20,388 nucleotides of DNA from Temnopleurus reevesii (GCA_036244855.1 BQKZ01005909.1:9519-29906), one strand, 5' to 3'; shown: positions 10,906 through 18,435, counted from the stretch's first letter. Numbers and translations: made by a program. The notes: generated by a model not told the origin, from the sequence alone.

Positions 10906-13900
10906 TCTCACACCGTCTCAAACGATAGATCTGTGAAGCACGCCAGGACGCAAGGACATGCATCAGAGCATGCAGTATGTATTACCATGATGCTCATATA
11001 CCCATGTACCTGTAGAGATACACACATACTATACACACACACACATACGCGCAAACACACGTTCACATCTTTACCAACACGTCAACACACATGTGCACCT
11101 ACACGTATAGACACATACATCCACACACACTACGCGCCTACACACATAGACAGACATACTCACCCACACGAACACACATGTACACCACACATATCATTAC
11201 CAGAATGCACATGCACTCCCCCGAAAATTACACACACATACACACACACTCACACGCTCAATCACGTACACCCATGCACGTACCTATCTTAAAGTATTTC
11301 TGGAATTTTCCTCATGTCGAATTACCCACATATCATCGAAAAATGCATGCGAAATAAATACATCACCGAGTGCAGTTCCGATCCATGACCAGTCTTTCAG
11401 TTATCCCCATTTCATCTAATGTGAATAATATACCCATGTTAAATTTCCTATTTGTCATGTTGCATGCCGTGTCAATATTAACCCTCCTTGTTCACTGCAA
11501 AAATGTTGGAGTTAAATTTAACACCAGCCAGTATTTATATTATGTGCAAACCAGAAATAAGATCCGTTTGGAATCAAATCTTGGCAAAATTACAGTGATT
11601 CACCTGGGTTTTGTTTTCAAATCATTAATAATTCATTACTTTTGTATTACTTGTTGATTTCTTTGAATTATTTTGTTCTGCTCACGATATTTTGTCTTCT
11701 TCCGTTAAAAAGAAACAATATTGTTTTGGTTAACTATCAAGGGTGGTGTTTCACCAAGATAAGAAAGACTTTAAGAACGACTTTACGTTGGATTTGTATC
11801 CCTTCTTGCGCGTAATCATTCATAATATTACGCGCATTCAGCCCAAGAAGGGATACCAGTCGAACGTAAAGTCGTGCGTAATATCTTACTTATCTTGGTG
11901 AAACACCTCCAAGGAAGAATAAATAATGATAATAATAATAATTGAATTTACACAGCGCTTTTTCCAGAGGATACAAAGCGCTGCTTAAAAATACATACAT
12001 TAGAAATACATACATACTATAAATGATTACGTACTATGCTAAATCGTCTTTATTTACACAGATGCTGGAAACCGTGTTGTGTCATCCAACCTCTCTCTTC
12101 TAATCTCTATGATTGGCGTGTTCTTAATCATCAAACTCTTCTAACTCCATCCTAACTATCACTCTTGTCATCTTAACTTATTTTTTGATCGTGAGTATGC
12201 GTTCTTAGTCCACTTTCATTACAATATTTTTTGTGTACTCTTCATTTGTAATCAGAATATAATGAAGCCCTGATTGAGCACAATTCGCCTTGAGCATTTT
12301 TTTAAGTGCACCGCAAAGACACTGGTGTTAAATCTAACACCAACTGGAATGTATATAGGACCACACCAGGAAAGTGTTAAAATAACACCCATTTGGAATC
12401 CATTTAATATATTTCAACACCACTGTTTAAATATATTGATTTGATTCCAAATTGGTGTTATTTTAACACCTTTCTGGTGTAGTCCCATATAGATTCCGAT
12501 TTGTGTTAAATTAAACACCAGTGTTTTTACAGTGTGGATATGGTGCCATACAAAGTGTATGCATTATCAGTATTAATTCAACATCACTCTTTGTTCAGGG
12601 ATAGTTAAATGTTAACTGAACAAAGAATCATGTTGAATCGTTTTCAGTCGGGGCAAGTGACTGTATGACTTGACATTGTTTTTAATTTTCTTCATATATC
12701 GCTTTAAGCATCTTAACTTTTTTTCAACGTTGATTTTATGAGTTTTAATATTCATTTCATTTCTTAACAGCTTCTCTTTGTTTATAATAGAATATGCATG
12801 ACTTCCAATAGACTTTGTACTAATATATGCTGTTTTTTGTTGTTGTTGTTGTTGTTGTTCAGAATTTGTGACGTCATGTCCGATCCAAGCCCCTCATTCA
12901 TTCTGTATACCAAATTTAACATTTTCTAGAATCTTTTTAAGAAAAGTATAAAACAAAATCGCATCAGTAAAGCATGCCTATGTCGATTCTGCATCATGTT
13001 GCACTCTTGTTCTCAATTTAACATTAATTCATTAAATAACAAATTATAGAAGAAGTGAATGGAGAGTTTTCCGTTGGCACGTGACAATTTTGTAAAATTT
13101 GCCGATCGCAATGATTCCCGTTGGCGGCAGGGATCGTGATAACATTGATAATTTGCAAAATTCATAACTTTCGAACGGAAACTGTCCCATTTTGCAAAAT
13201 TTGTCAATATTTGTATTTCTGATTTTTGTTTAATCCCAGGGGCCCGTTTCCCCTTAAGTCTATTTTAGTGGAAACATCAATATCATTCATGAATATGTAT
13301 ATCATTGAGATGCTGTGTTAAAAAAACTTACATTTTACCTTTCAATAAGCAATACAAGTAGCTGAGTGCAAGCAAATTATCAATTATGTAGCGATTTCAT
13401 TAAAAAAAATTGCCATAACTTTTTTATTATTATTATTGTCTGATTTTCCTCCAAATTTTTTGGTGTGTTCATTTAATTTTCTGCTCCGACCTGTTGAAAA
13501 TTCTTATTTTGATTTACTCCTCTTTTCAAGTGTTACACAATAATACGTTGTCCCTATGAACGCCCTTCTAACTACACTGAAAAAAGGCCGATGTTAAATT
13601 CAACTGGTGTTATCCGATATGGATACCGGAATGGTGTTGATGGAGCACCCATGGTGTTAATCAACACCAGCCAGGTATCCATATCGGATTACACCGTTTG
13701 AATTTAACACCAAAGTTTTTGCAGTGTAAGGGGTGTCACTCCCAAGCTGATCGCATATCAATTTCCAATCAGTTGCAAATTGGAACGTGTGTTTTTATTC
13801 GCGCAATTACTGGGCTTTTGACAAGACGCGTATATGAAAGAATGCTTTTAATTGGCGATTTTCAAAACATTTCCATGACAAACCGTAGAGGTAATACTAC

Positions 13901-14305
13901 CGCAAACTTACGGTCAGAAAAGTCTCGAAATGCAGTTCGAGTTTCGAGGCCTTTTGCGTTCACACGACGTTTGGTCTCAAAACTTTTTGATCATGTCGGG
14001 AAAAGTCTTACAAAACCTAGAAGGTTTCCAAACTTTCTCGTGAACTCCAATATTCTTGGCGTTGCCGATCACCAGCAACTTACAATCGATCGCCAATATA
14101 AAAAAACACCCCTATGTCTAAAAACAAGCAACGCTTTTTAAGAGCATTAAAAGCACTCAGTTCTTATATTTAATAATAATTTGAATTCCATTTTACAGCT
14201 TCACCCACGGTTGGAGATGGAATTGGAGCGGCAACAACTATGACACCTCTTCGACCTTTGACCTTTGCCCTCCTGGCCTTGGTCTCGCTTCTTCTCTCAC
14301 TCTAG
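605..14305 (+). CDS. DOMON-domain secreted/GPI-anchored protein, nine exons, 5' end outside window
   Basis: Spliced model: 605-702, 1527-1692, 2276-2344, 3900-4109, 4889-5101, 6894-7093, 8719-8919, 10083-10227, 14199-14305. Every intron is GT-AG and the phases (0,1,1,1,1,0,0,1) give one open frame of 468 residues plus stop; exon 1 begins with two bases of a split codon. Residues 1-32 are Ser/Glu-rich. Residues 33-37 contain RRRR. About 70-110 is a Pro-Glu-Gly linker. 111-251 is the C-terminal part of a DOMON module (DYYTRDRSTP, FRKKL, DELKYHG). About 262-433 is a complete DOMON module (WTGIGMS, CIKAC end). 434-468 is a stalk plus hydrophobic tail. There are three N-glycosylation sequons (NGS, NGT, NAT). 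DOMON modules are extracellular beta-sandwiches that in some families bind heme or sugars; no ligand can be assigned here. Layout and motifs recall nahoda-like invertebrate proteins, from memory only. The signal peptide and first exons lie upstream. Confidence 0.85.
711..746. mobile_element. terminal fragment of the CACRATATAAAC MITE family
   Basis: CACGATGTAAACTATTTCC followed by an A-rich stretch and AAGTCGAA matches the end of the fuller copies at 5131-5300 and 9449-9620. Only one end is present, starting eight bases after the exon 1 donor. Confidence 0.5.
746..1415. repeat. large inverted repeat in intron 1 (arms 746-898 and 1263-1415)
   Basis: The left arm read forward and the right arm read on the minus strand share long blocks: AAACTCCTCAA, GGAAATCTAAGTTTACGG then ACACATAGCA, and TCTAAAGAATGACA-type sequence near the loop side. 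The arms are about 150 bp with a spacer of about 365 bp (899-1262), which holds nothing recognisable. This is probably a fold-back element or two opposed copies of one repeat. Confidence 0.75.
1416..1470. repeat. ATT/ATC microsatellite
   Basis: Runs of TTA/TCA triplets, followed by a C8 A12 tract at about 1479-1498, just before the exon 2 acceptor. Confidence 0.85.
1527..1692 (+). CDS. exon 2: tetrabasic site and acidic PEGEPEPEGEPEG linker
   Basis: The acceptor is CCACAG|GGGCGA and the donor GAAG|GTAAAG, phase 0 to 1. The exon opens with GRRRRS, which matches the furin-type rule R-X-K/R-R. A strongly charged stretch follows (HEDGHDDD), then a Trp-Gln-Cys and a Pro/Glu/Gly repeat. It is GC-rich compared with the AT-rich intron around it, as expected of coding sequence here. 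The region is probably disordered. Confidence 0.75.
1693..2275 (+). other. intron 2
   Basis: AT-rich intron without coding signs. Near its end is a 32-bp direct duplication (2172-2235) of an ATGAATAGAAAATATGAATA unit, described separately. Confidence 0.6.
2172..2235. repeat. 32-bp tandem duplication
   Basis: ATGAATAGAAAATATGAATA starts at 2172 and again at 2204; the copies differ by one or two bases. Confidence 0.85.
2276..2344 (+). CDS. exon 3: PEG-repeat linker
   Basis: The acceptor is TTTATAG|CCGAGC and the donor CCAG|GTTTGG (a weak donor), phase 1 to 1. All 23 residues are Pro, Glu, Gly, Ala, Thr or Gln. The core PEGEPEPEGEPEG is the same as at the end of exon 2, so the exon probably arose by duplication. 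A 69-nt phase 1-1 exon can be skipped without changing frame. Confidence 0.7.
2345..3170 (+). other. first part of intron 3
   Basis: AT-rich. I searched here for the missing N-terminal half of the first DOMON module (Cys and Trp-x-Gly-x-Gly) and did not find it. A possible 27-nt microexon at 2610-2636 is discussed under findings. Confidence 0.5.
3171..3432. mobile_element. palindromic MITE (CACTGCAAAAACGCTGG ends)
   Basis: The element begins CACTGCAAAAACGCTGGTG and ends with the reverse complement, and almost the whole 262 bp can fold. Inside are repeated GGTGTTA/TAACACC blocks. Flanking 8-mers TAATAATG and TAATAATA may be a target duplication but are also part of the neighbouring SINE tail. 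It has no coding capacity. Relatives are at 12309-12534 and, more distantly, 11493-11597 and 13575-13726. Confidence 0.85.
3433..3720 (-). mobile_element. tRNA-derived SINE
   Basis: Read on the minus strand it starts with a tRNA-like head: box A-like GTGGTGCAGTGG (3700-3711) and a perfect box B GGTTCGAATCC (3656-3666). A non-tRNA body follows (ACCTGGCAG region), then the tail GCGCTATATAAATTG with a TTATTATTA end. Pol III promoter boxes of this kind, a body and an AT-rich tail define tRNA SINEs. The family was not determined. Confidence 0.85.
3900..4109 (+). CDS. exon 4: C-terminal part of first DOMON module
   Basis: The acceptor is AAAATCAG|GCGCAA and the donor CGAAT|GTAAGA, phase 1 to 1. 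The exon encodes a DOMON segment: a Met-Asp-Cys-Met-Asp entry strand, NGTLTRIHDYYTRDRSTP, a Gly-Gly turn, and the FRKKLE strand. It aligns by eye with exon 7 of the same gene (D-Y-T at the same place, then P, then the basic strand). The preceding DOMON half (Cys, Trp-x-Gly-x-Gly) is not encoded immediately upstream. A GAT repeat begins within about 15 bases of the donor. Confidence 0.85.
4112..4640. repeat. GAT/GAG microsatellite tract in intron 4
   Basis: About 530 bp of GAT, GAG, GGT and related triplets, purine-rich on the + strand, starting right after the exon 4 donor. The long Ser/His/Ile/Asp reading frames in it are by-products of triplet repetition and are not genes. Confidence 0.95.
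4650..4765. repeat. dispersed repeat, copy 1
   Basis: GGCAGTGATCGTCATAG, AAAATTCATAACTTTTGAA and TGTCCAATTTTGC in this order match 13111-13230 with moderate divergence. The family is unknown. Confidence 0.55.
4829..4841. repeat. C13 run before exon 5
   Basis: Thirteen consecutive C residues 48 bases upstream of the exon 5 acceptor. Confidence 0.9.
4889..5101 (+). CDS. exon 5: end of first DOMON module
   Basis: The acceptor is ATCACAG|CAACTG, preceded by a C13 run and a pyrimidine tract; the donor is TTTACG|GTAGGT, phase 1 to 1. It encodes a Thr-Asp-His-Ser-Ile motif, FAIWARGQE, YVHNPPSG, and DELKYHG followed by QRG, which are typical closing strands of this DOMON subtype. The final split codon makes Glu with exon 6. 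Confidence 0.85.
5131..5300 (-). mobile_element. CACRATATAAAC MITE, reverse copy
   Basis: Its ends are CACAATATAAACAATTTCC and the inverse of TTTATATCGTG. Read on the minus strand it follows the copy at 9449-9620 along its whole length (ATTTCCGC, AAAGTGGGT, ACGGACAATAG, GAATTGGCGTTCGAC). It begins 30 bases after the exon 5 donor. No coding capacity. Confidence 0.75.
5301..6080 (+). other. unique part of intron 5
   Basis: AT-rich sequence without recognised repeats or convincing reading frames; the minus-strand frame at 5523-5729 has no supporting motif. Confidence 0.5.
6081..6240 (+). pseudogene. decayed copy 1 of exon 6 start
   Basis: CCCTAACAG then AAGACCCCAA at 6111-6129 repeats the exon 6 acceptor and first codons, and GACACGCGAATCACA is also present. 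After a Cys-Phe-Ala match an A9 run shifts the frame, and the copy ends in an ATT repeat before the Trp-Thr-Gly-Ile-Gly part. No donor follows. Confidence 0.85.
6251..6432 (+). pseudogene. decayed copy 2 of exon 6 start
   Basis: It includes the upstream intron segment GTGCCTGTGTCATTGTTTT, the acceptor CCCTAACAG, then a body resembling exon 6 with one extra C that breaks the frame at once. It keeps GTTGTCAATGGGAA and GAATCACA and stops at the same point as copy 1, where ATT/ATC repeats begin. Confidence 0.85.
6421..6740. repeat. ATT/ATC microsatellite in intron 5
   Basis: About 300 bp of TTA, TCA and TTG triplets between pseudo-exon copies 2 and 3. It gives meaningless Ile/Tyr/His reading frames. 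Confidence 0.9.
6731..6808 (+). pseudogene. decayed copy 3 of exon 6 start (short)
   Basis: AACCATAACGGAGGACCCC followed by CAACGCCCAAAACCAGGAA. The acceptor AG is lost (ACG), and the copy ends within about 50 bases. Confidence 0.75.
6894..7093 (+). CDS. exon 6: N-terminal half of second DOMON module
   Basis: The acceptor is CCCTAACAG|AAGACC and the donor CAGATG|GTAAAT, phase 1 to 0. It encodes an NAT sequon, three Cys (PCF, ENC, ERC) and the DOMON core DEWTGIGMS before a Gly-Gln-Met end. Three decayed copies of its first 60-130 bases lie just upstream in intron 5. Only this copy keeps the frame through to the Trp-Thr-Gly-Ile-Gly motif and a donor, so it is the functional one. Confidence 0.85.
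7253..7427. mobile_element. MITE-like inverted repeat, GGGTGTTG-type ends, copy 1
   Basis: It starts GAGGGTATTGTTCAAAAGTT and ends with the inverse CTTTTGAACAACACCCCC. It shares CAATCATAATCATTGTTTCA and length (175 bp) with the element at 18436-18611. Confidence 0.75.
7451..7681. repeat. 123-bp tandem duplication in intron 6
   Basis: GTTTTCGATTTCAGTCAACT starts at 7451 and 7574. Both copies continue with ACGAAGGGCAC and GTCATAGTTTTGC, with small indels between them. Confidence 0.8.
7890..8717. repeat. 820-bp pyrimidine tract (CCT/CTT) ending at the exon 7 acceptor
   Basis: Almost uninterrupted C and T on the + strand, mostly TCC/CTT triplets, with a perfect CAT run at about 8619-8650. It merges into the polypyrimidine tract of the exon 7 3' splice site. 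The long Ser/Pro/Leu reading frames here are artefacts of the repeat. Confidence 0.95.
8719..8919 (+). CDS. exon 7: middle of second DOMON module
   Basis: The acceptor CTCCTCCAG|GCTGGC sits at the end of about 820 bases of CT-rich DNA; the donor is AGCAAT|GTGAGA, phase 0 to 0 (67 codons). It encodes AGSDAILMWV, then VKDYTLN, a Pro, a Gly-Gly turn, and the Val-Lys-Leu-Asn-Arg-Leu strand ending RNTGDSN, matching the usual DOMON order. The codons are GC-richer than the flanking introns. Confidence 0.87.
8920..9240 (+). other. start of intron 7
   Basis: AT-rich; nothing recognisable apart from the intron boundary. Confidence 0.5.
9245..10035. repeat. 395-bp tandem duplication carrying a MITE
   Basis: The blocks ACACAATGATTAT, ACCTTGAAGAAG/ACCATGAAGAAG, GCCAGTTCAG-type, GATATAAA and GAATTGG.GTTCGAC recur at about 395-bp spacing (for example 9449 and 9844). 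Each unit contains one copy of the CACRATATAAAC MITE (9449-9620 and 9844-10020), so the MITE was present before the duplication. The second unit ends just before the exon 8 acceptor. Confidence 0.75.
10083..10227 (+). CDS. exon 8: end of second DOMON module
   Basis: The acceptor is TTTGTACAG|GATTTC and the donor CTTGCA|GTAAGT, phase 0 to 1. It encodes DFIFTNDRDDC, a His-Phe-Leu-Val-Pro strand, a conserved-looking Arg-His plus Pro, and the closing CIKAC. The donor and neighbouring sequence are repeated three times in the following intron in decayed form. Confidence 0.87.
10447..10489 (+). pseudogene. copy A of exon 8 donor region
   Basis: CAGTAAGTGTTACCATAATT and GCCTTCGTACAC repeat the exon 8 donor and the start of the intron (10226 onward) with a few changes. 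Almost none of the coding part is included. Confidence 0.8.
10656..10745 (+). pseudogene. copy B of exon 8 end
   Basis: Contains ATGCATCAGAGCTTGCAG followed by TATGTATTACCATGATTGC, matching the last exon 8 codons and the donor (GTAAGT changed to GTATGT). The coding part before it is shortened. Confidence 0.85.
10912..11020 (+). pseudogene. copy C of exon 8 end
   Basis: ACCGTCTCAAACGATAGATC through GGACATGCATCAGAGCATGC repeats about 75 bases of exon 8 with internal deletions, then the GTATGT donor and ATTACCATGATG. It is the longest of the three copies, and its downstream part matches copy B more closely than exon 8. Confidence 0.85.
11493..11597. mobile_element. short CACTGCAAAAA-type MITE
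   Basis: It starts CACTGCAAAAATGTTGGAG with GTTAAATTTAACACCAG, ends TTACAGTG, and is about 105 bp. It is diverged or internally deleted relative to 3171-3432. Confidence 0.55.
11742..11909. mobile_element. palindromic MITE, GGTGGTGTTTCACCAAGATA ends
   Basis: The left arm GTGTTTCACCAAGATAAG...GACTTTACGTT is mirrored by AACGTAAAGTC...CTTATCTTGGTGAAACAC. The two arms meet around an ATTACGCGCATT-like centre. A related half copy is at 18612-18697. Confidence 0.85.
11920..11990 (-). mobile_element. SINE 3' end fragment
   Basis: On the minus strand the sequence reads AAGCGCTGTGTAAATTCAAT and then ATTATTATTA, the same kind of tail as the SINE at 3433-3720. The tRNA-like head is absent. Confidence 0.55.
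12309..12534. mobile_element. palindromic MITE, second full copy
   Basis: It runs from CACCGCAAAGACACTGGTG to CACCAGTGTTTTTACAGTG and shares TGGAATCCATTT, ATATATTTCAA and GGTGTTATTTTAACAC with 3171-3432. No clear target duplication. Confidence 0.85.
12576..12639. repeat. inverted repeat, CTTTGTTCAG family
   Basis: ATTCAACATCACTCTTTGTTCAG (12577-12599) pairs with CTGAACAAAGAATCATGTTG onward (12616-12638), with GTTAA/TTAAC in the loop. The words match the palindromes at 19209-19585. Confidence 0.75.
12836..12860. repeat. TTG microsatellite
   Basis: About eight TTG triplets. Confidence 0.9.
13111..13230. repeat. dispersed repeat, copy 2
   Basis: GGCGGCAGGGATCGTGATAA, AAATTCATAACTTTCGAA and CTGTCCCATTTTGC match the order in 4650-4765. 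Confidence 0.55.
13575..13726. mobile_element. MITE with TA flanks (CACTGAAAAAAGG ... TTTTTGCAGTG)
   Basis: A 152-bp palindrome: TTAAATTCAACTGGTGTTA.CCGATATGGATACC on one arm and its inverse on the other. TA lies directly on both sides. It shares the GGTGTTAAAT core with the 3171 family but has a different middle (ATATGGATACC). Confidence 0.8.
13729..14113. mobile_element. possible element with AGGGGTGT inverted ends
   Basis: AGGGGTGT at 13729-13736 and its inverse ACACCCCT at 14106-14113 bound 385 bp. The open frame through it has no recognisable domain. Eight-base ends could be chance, and no target duplication is seen. Confidence 0.3.
14199..14305 (+). CDS. exon 9: stalk, GPI-type tail and stop
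   Basis: The acceptor is ATTTTACAG|CTTCAC, entering in phase 1; the stop TAG is at 14303-14305. It encodes a small-residue stretch (Gly, Asp, Ala, Thr) with plausible GPI attachment sites around VGDGIGAA, a short spacer with Pro/Arg, then about 15 hydrophobic residues (LTFALLALVSLLLSL) directly before the stop. With no cytoplasmic tail this suits a GPI signal better than an ordinary transmembrane anchor; a predictor would be needed to separate the two. Confidence 0.8.
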
Positions 14306-15093
14306 TTGTGAAACCCGGATGTAGAATATCAAAGTATGACGTCATACGTGTTAGAGATATTGGTTCTAAACAATTTTCCATTTGAAGTAGTGGGTGAACT
14401 GATTACATACCAGCCTCACAACAAACCCAGGGTGTCGTTTTCTAAATACGATCATCAAATTGGAGTTTAAAAGAACAGCATTGAACTCGTTCTGTAAGCG
14501 ATATATATAAACTAAGATGATGGAAGCATTTCACTACACATCACCATGGATTTCGCAGTGGGGCAGGAAACATTTCCTTTCCATATTCTAGGAAGATTTC
14601 GAAGGAAGCTCATATAAAGTTGTTTACAAAAATAGATAAATATAAATGTTATGTACATGATGTAATTGTTGTATAATTCATTTTTATTTTCATTCTCCTC
14701 CAGCTTTTTACTTCATTTCGAAACCACATATTTCGATGTCAGTCTATACGAAAAATCTTTAAAAACTAGTGTAAACTCGTAGGTGCTTGTTAAGGCTGGG
14801 AGTGGGGTACTATTAGCCGAAAAAGCATGCCTCAATTAAAGTGGTGAACAACAATATACCCATTGAAAATTTAGGAAAAAAACATTTTAGCGCTGCTCAA
14901 GCCATTTGTGCATTAACGTTCATATGCAATTCTAATGTACAAAAATCAAAATGTCAGACCTCGTTACACAGAAAATATCGGCTTTCAAATGTTGATTGCA
15001 TCTAAATATCTATAGATATCAAAATACTGGTTAAGCATATTTTTTTTCGCAGGAAACAAAAATATACCCCTTCTCCCGACCTTAATAAATAAA
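14306..15093 (+). other. probable 3' UTR with tandem AATAAA signals
   Basis: The sequence after the stop codon is AT-rich without reading frames. Overlapping AATAAA hexamers at 15084-15089 and 15088-15093 are the first canonical poly(A) signals after the stop. An earlier non-canonical site could be used instead; the true end needs transcript data. Confidence 0.35.
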
Positions 15094-15963
15094 AGCAGTA
15101 TTAAGATATTTTCATACCAGTTATTGCCTATTGTGGGAGCCATCATTCATTCATATTTTAATACTACAGATTTAAAACGTGTACATAATCATATGCATTC
15201 ATAATTTTTACCTTAGATTGTATATGTGCATGGAATTATTAGGTTGTCTCAACTCAATAACATAGCAAACTATATCGGTTGTCGAGCTGATCGAAAATAA
15301 TTTTTTTTCAAAATCACTTTTTTCCAAATCAGTGTGTTATGTATGATCTAAAGGCAAACTCAGACCTTTGCTTTTTAGCCAAACTTTTTAGCCAAATTCT
15401 GCCCAGTGTACGTGACGCTCGGCAAACGCAGTGTTACTGAGACACGACGCTTAGCGGACGCTAACGCATGCTTAATAAGTGGAGCGCTAGACGAACGCCT
15501 TTAACGTTGGCCAAGCGTTTCCGTTTTATATTTCTGCATTCATGGAGAGTTTTGAATCGCAAAGATGTGAAAAAGCCTATTTATATCAATCATGTTTTGG
15601 TACATTTTCATCGTTTTGTTACGAGTAAGATATTTTACATAATTTATTGTTGACATATTTGTATGAATAATTGTATGCTATGATTTAGATACGGATGTGA
15701 CAGTAACTAGAAGTGATATACTAACTGTACTCAATCGGTTAACCTTCTTGAACAAGGAGCGTTATATTAGTGCTAATAAAATGTTTTGCACTTTCATAAC
15801 TCTGGCACTTTTAGTGCAGTGCCTACACGACGTCTTGAGATGCCGTAACAGTTCTTTAGTGTACAAAGTGAAATGTTTTTTTTTCTACTGTGCATTTCTT
15901 ATCTTAGCAGGAACGAAAATTTGAGCAAAATGCGAACATTTTATTCTTAGACTTATGTAAGGA
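15094..15963. other. intergenic region
   Basis: No gene recognised. 15415-15530 is locally GC-richer with repeated GACGCT/AACGC words; the short frames at 15468-15653 and 15697-15924 lack motifs. Confidence 0.5.
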
Positions 15964-16256
15964 AAAAATAGAACAAATGTTGTACTTATGAGACCAAAGT
16001 CATTGCACAAGTATGTAGACTAGTCATGTCAAGAAATGGATTGTATTTTAAAAGCGCATATTAAGATGTCTCGGCGATTTGTCTTATTGCACATAAATAT
16101 CAGAAAAATAGAACAAATTTCGTACATATGAAAGCAAAGTCATTGCACAAGTATGTAGACTATATAGTCATGTCACGAAATGGACATTGTATTTTAAAAG
16201 CGCATATAATATATCAAGATGTCTCGGCGATTTGTCTTACTGCACATAAATATCAG
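15964..16256. repeat. 140-bp tandem duplication
   Basis: AAAAATAGAACAAAT starts at 15964 and 16104. The copies share GTCATTGCACAAGTATGTAG, TTTTAAAAGCGCATAT and GATGTCTCGGCGATTTGTCT, with two small insertions (TATA, ATATAT) in the second. Confidence 0.9.
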
Positions 16257-18310
16257 TCCGCATAAACACGCCTTAAAATCGAGATGATTCTTTTGCACCT
16301 AAAATCACTCGTATGAAGAGTGTTCCCAGAGAGCTAATCGATCTTTTTTGTACTTATATTGTAATCAAAAATCTAATGAAGGCAGTGTTAAAAATAATTC
16401 GGTTTTTACAGTGCAATTGGTATTTCCACACTTTTGATTTTATAGCGCATTTAGATTTGTCGCAATAATGCGAATACTATAACACTGAACTTACTTTCTA
16501 TTTGAGTTTAAATGAGTAAAATTGATTCGAATAGTACTCATCTCTTAGGGATAAAAACTCAGTACACCCTCCAAACGAAGGGGAAAATTTAGCGAACATT
16601 CGGCACCATACACTCCACACAACTACACTGTATTGTTAAATTTAGGTCAAATTTATGGTTGAATTTTGCAATTTCGCCATAAATTGGACATACGGTGATC
16701 GAATGTGGGGATTGTACATTATTATTGCCAAATTTAGGGAAAACATTTGCGATTTTTTTTTTCAAAGAGCGAATCAATATTAGGCCTATGTGGCATCATG
16801 TATGAATATGTTTGTAACATATGATAGTGTACGCACATGGAGTGATCCAGAAATACATCCACAATATTTTAATCGCCTCTCAACACTCGTTTATTCTGTC
16901 TTCATGCCGATTCACACCTTTGCGCTTTTAGCCTGCGTCAGCAAAGTTTTTTTTAACAATTCGAAAACGCTCCCCGAGCGGAGAGTATACGCTCTTCAGA
17001 CGGTGGACTGACGCTCAGCTTGCTCTCAAGGAGCGTGCGCCGTTTGACCAGCACCTTTGTGCGTCCAGGGAGTATTTGTAGTTTATAAAAGCTGCGTCGA
17101 CACAGACTACAAACGCAAACGTGTAAGTCGCTCTTTAGACGAGCCTATTATGTATTTGAGAACATGGAAAATGTTGTTTCAATTTTTGTAATGAGTTTGG
17201 TCGCAAATGTTTTATATTATCTACTGAATGTCAATATTTACGTGGTTTCTGATGCGTGCAATTACGAATTATGTTTAGTGTCATCAATAACATTAAGAAA
17301 ATAACACTTTATAAGCTCAAAACCATAAGTTTTACTTGATTCGTATTATATACATGTAGTTTTATGAGAACTTAAATAAAAAACAGATGCTGTATACGGT
17401 ATCTGAAAGAGATAGTATATATCCATTGATTGAACAATTTCTACAGTTTGTTTTATTTATCCAAATTACTTTTGTCTTTCACATTTAAAAAAAATCGATC
17501 GGTCAGTGATCGAGACCCAGATGCAACTGAAATTTTGACATTTTCAGAAAAAAATATTCAAATAGTTTCGTCTACATTGCTTAGCGTCTGAAAATACAAT
17601 TTAAAAGAATAATTTGGTGATTTTATAAGAAGAAAACTGACGCCATTGTTTTTCATGAGAAAGGTCACATTTTCATAAAAATTTTGGAATCCAAACCTTA
17701 TTTTCGCCAAAATATGGTGTCACATCTTTACGTCACTGGACCCAGGATTCCGATGTATCTTTTGGAAGGAATATCAACTTTCATATGTATATCATCATTT
17801 TCGTTGGTGTAATCTTTATGACAATCATATTGAATTCCTTGATTTTAAAACAAAAATTAGATATGATGAATTGTAGTCGGGGTCCATTCCAAATTAGATT
17901 CAACATTTTCAATTAATATTCTAGAGTGACGTTGTTATCAATATTGTAATGAGAAAACTGATTTCGTTTGTGTTAATTATGATTTTAACAAAATACACTT
18001 TCGACCAAAAATAAGATCGTATACAATAAATGAGAATTTTTCTATGACTTAAAGCAAATTGATAACAAATTCCTGTTTGAGTGTTTGTCCATTGAATCAT
18101 GATGAAATGTGGATGAATTACTTTTTCCCCGATATTGCATGTTAACATAACATTTACACTACATTTTATACACTGAAAAGAGAGTTGATATTTTCTACAT
18201 TTATTAAAAACTAGAACTATCATATTCAACTTGTGAAATGTGAATTCGTTTGACACCATCACGTTATTTGCACTCTACAATCGATTAAAGTCGATATAAA
18301 GTAACCTACA
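16257..18310. other. intergenic region
   Basis: AT-rich with no convincing gene on either strand. A GC-richer patch at about 16970-17110 has GAGCG/CGCTC words and a TTTATAAAAG at 17079-17088; no reading frame worth calling follows it. Confidence 0.5.
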
Positions 18311-18435
18311 CTGTAAGAAGGAGTTGTGGTTTTAGTGCGTATACTGAAAAAAACACCCGGGTAATGTTGCACCAAATCGTTCTCAAAGTTATGCACAACT
18401 TTAAAGTCTGAAGTACTAATACGTGTAAGATTCTT

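Larger units (their letters stand above)
10250..11290. repeat. CA-rich tract (kilobase scale) in last intron
   Basis: About 1 kb of CA/TACA/CACG dinucleotide-derived sequence with a clean CA run at about 10295-10333 and another around 10880-10905. Thr/His reading frames here are not genes. It is interrupted by three decayed copies of the exon 8 end. Confidence 0.95.

Noticed and set aside
10053..11357. Several Thr/His-rich and Cys/Val-rich frames on both strands
   Set aside because: CA/GT dinucleotide repeats keep frames open by chance; the only real coding part is exon 8 at 10083-10227.
13698..14141. 147-residue open frame as a gene
   Set aside because: It starts inside a MITE, has no recognised motif and lies in the last intron of the DOMON gene; chance opening is more likely.
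17079..17110. TATA-like promoter for a downstream gene
   Set aside because: TTTATAAAAG is common in AT-rich DNA and no supported coding exon follows within the window.
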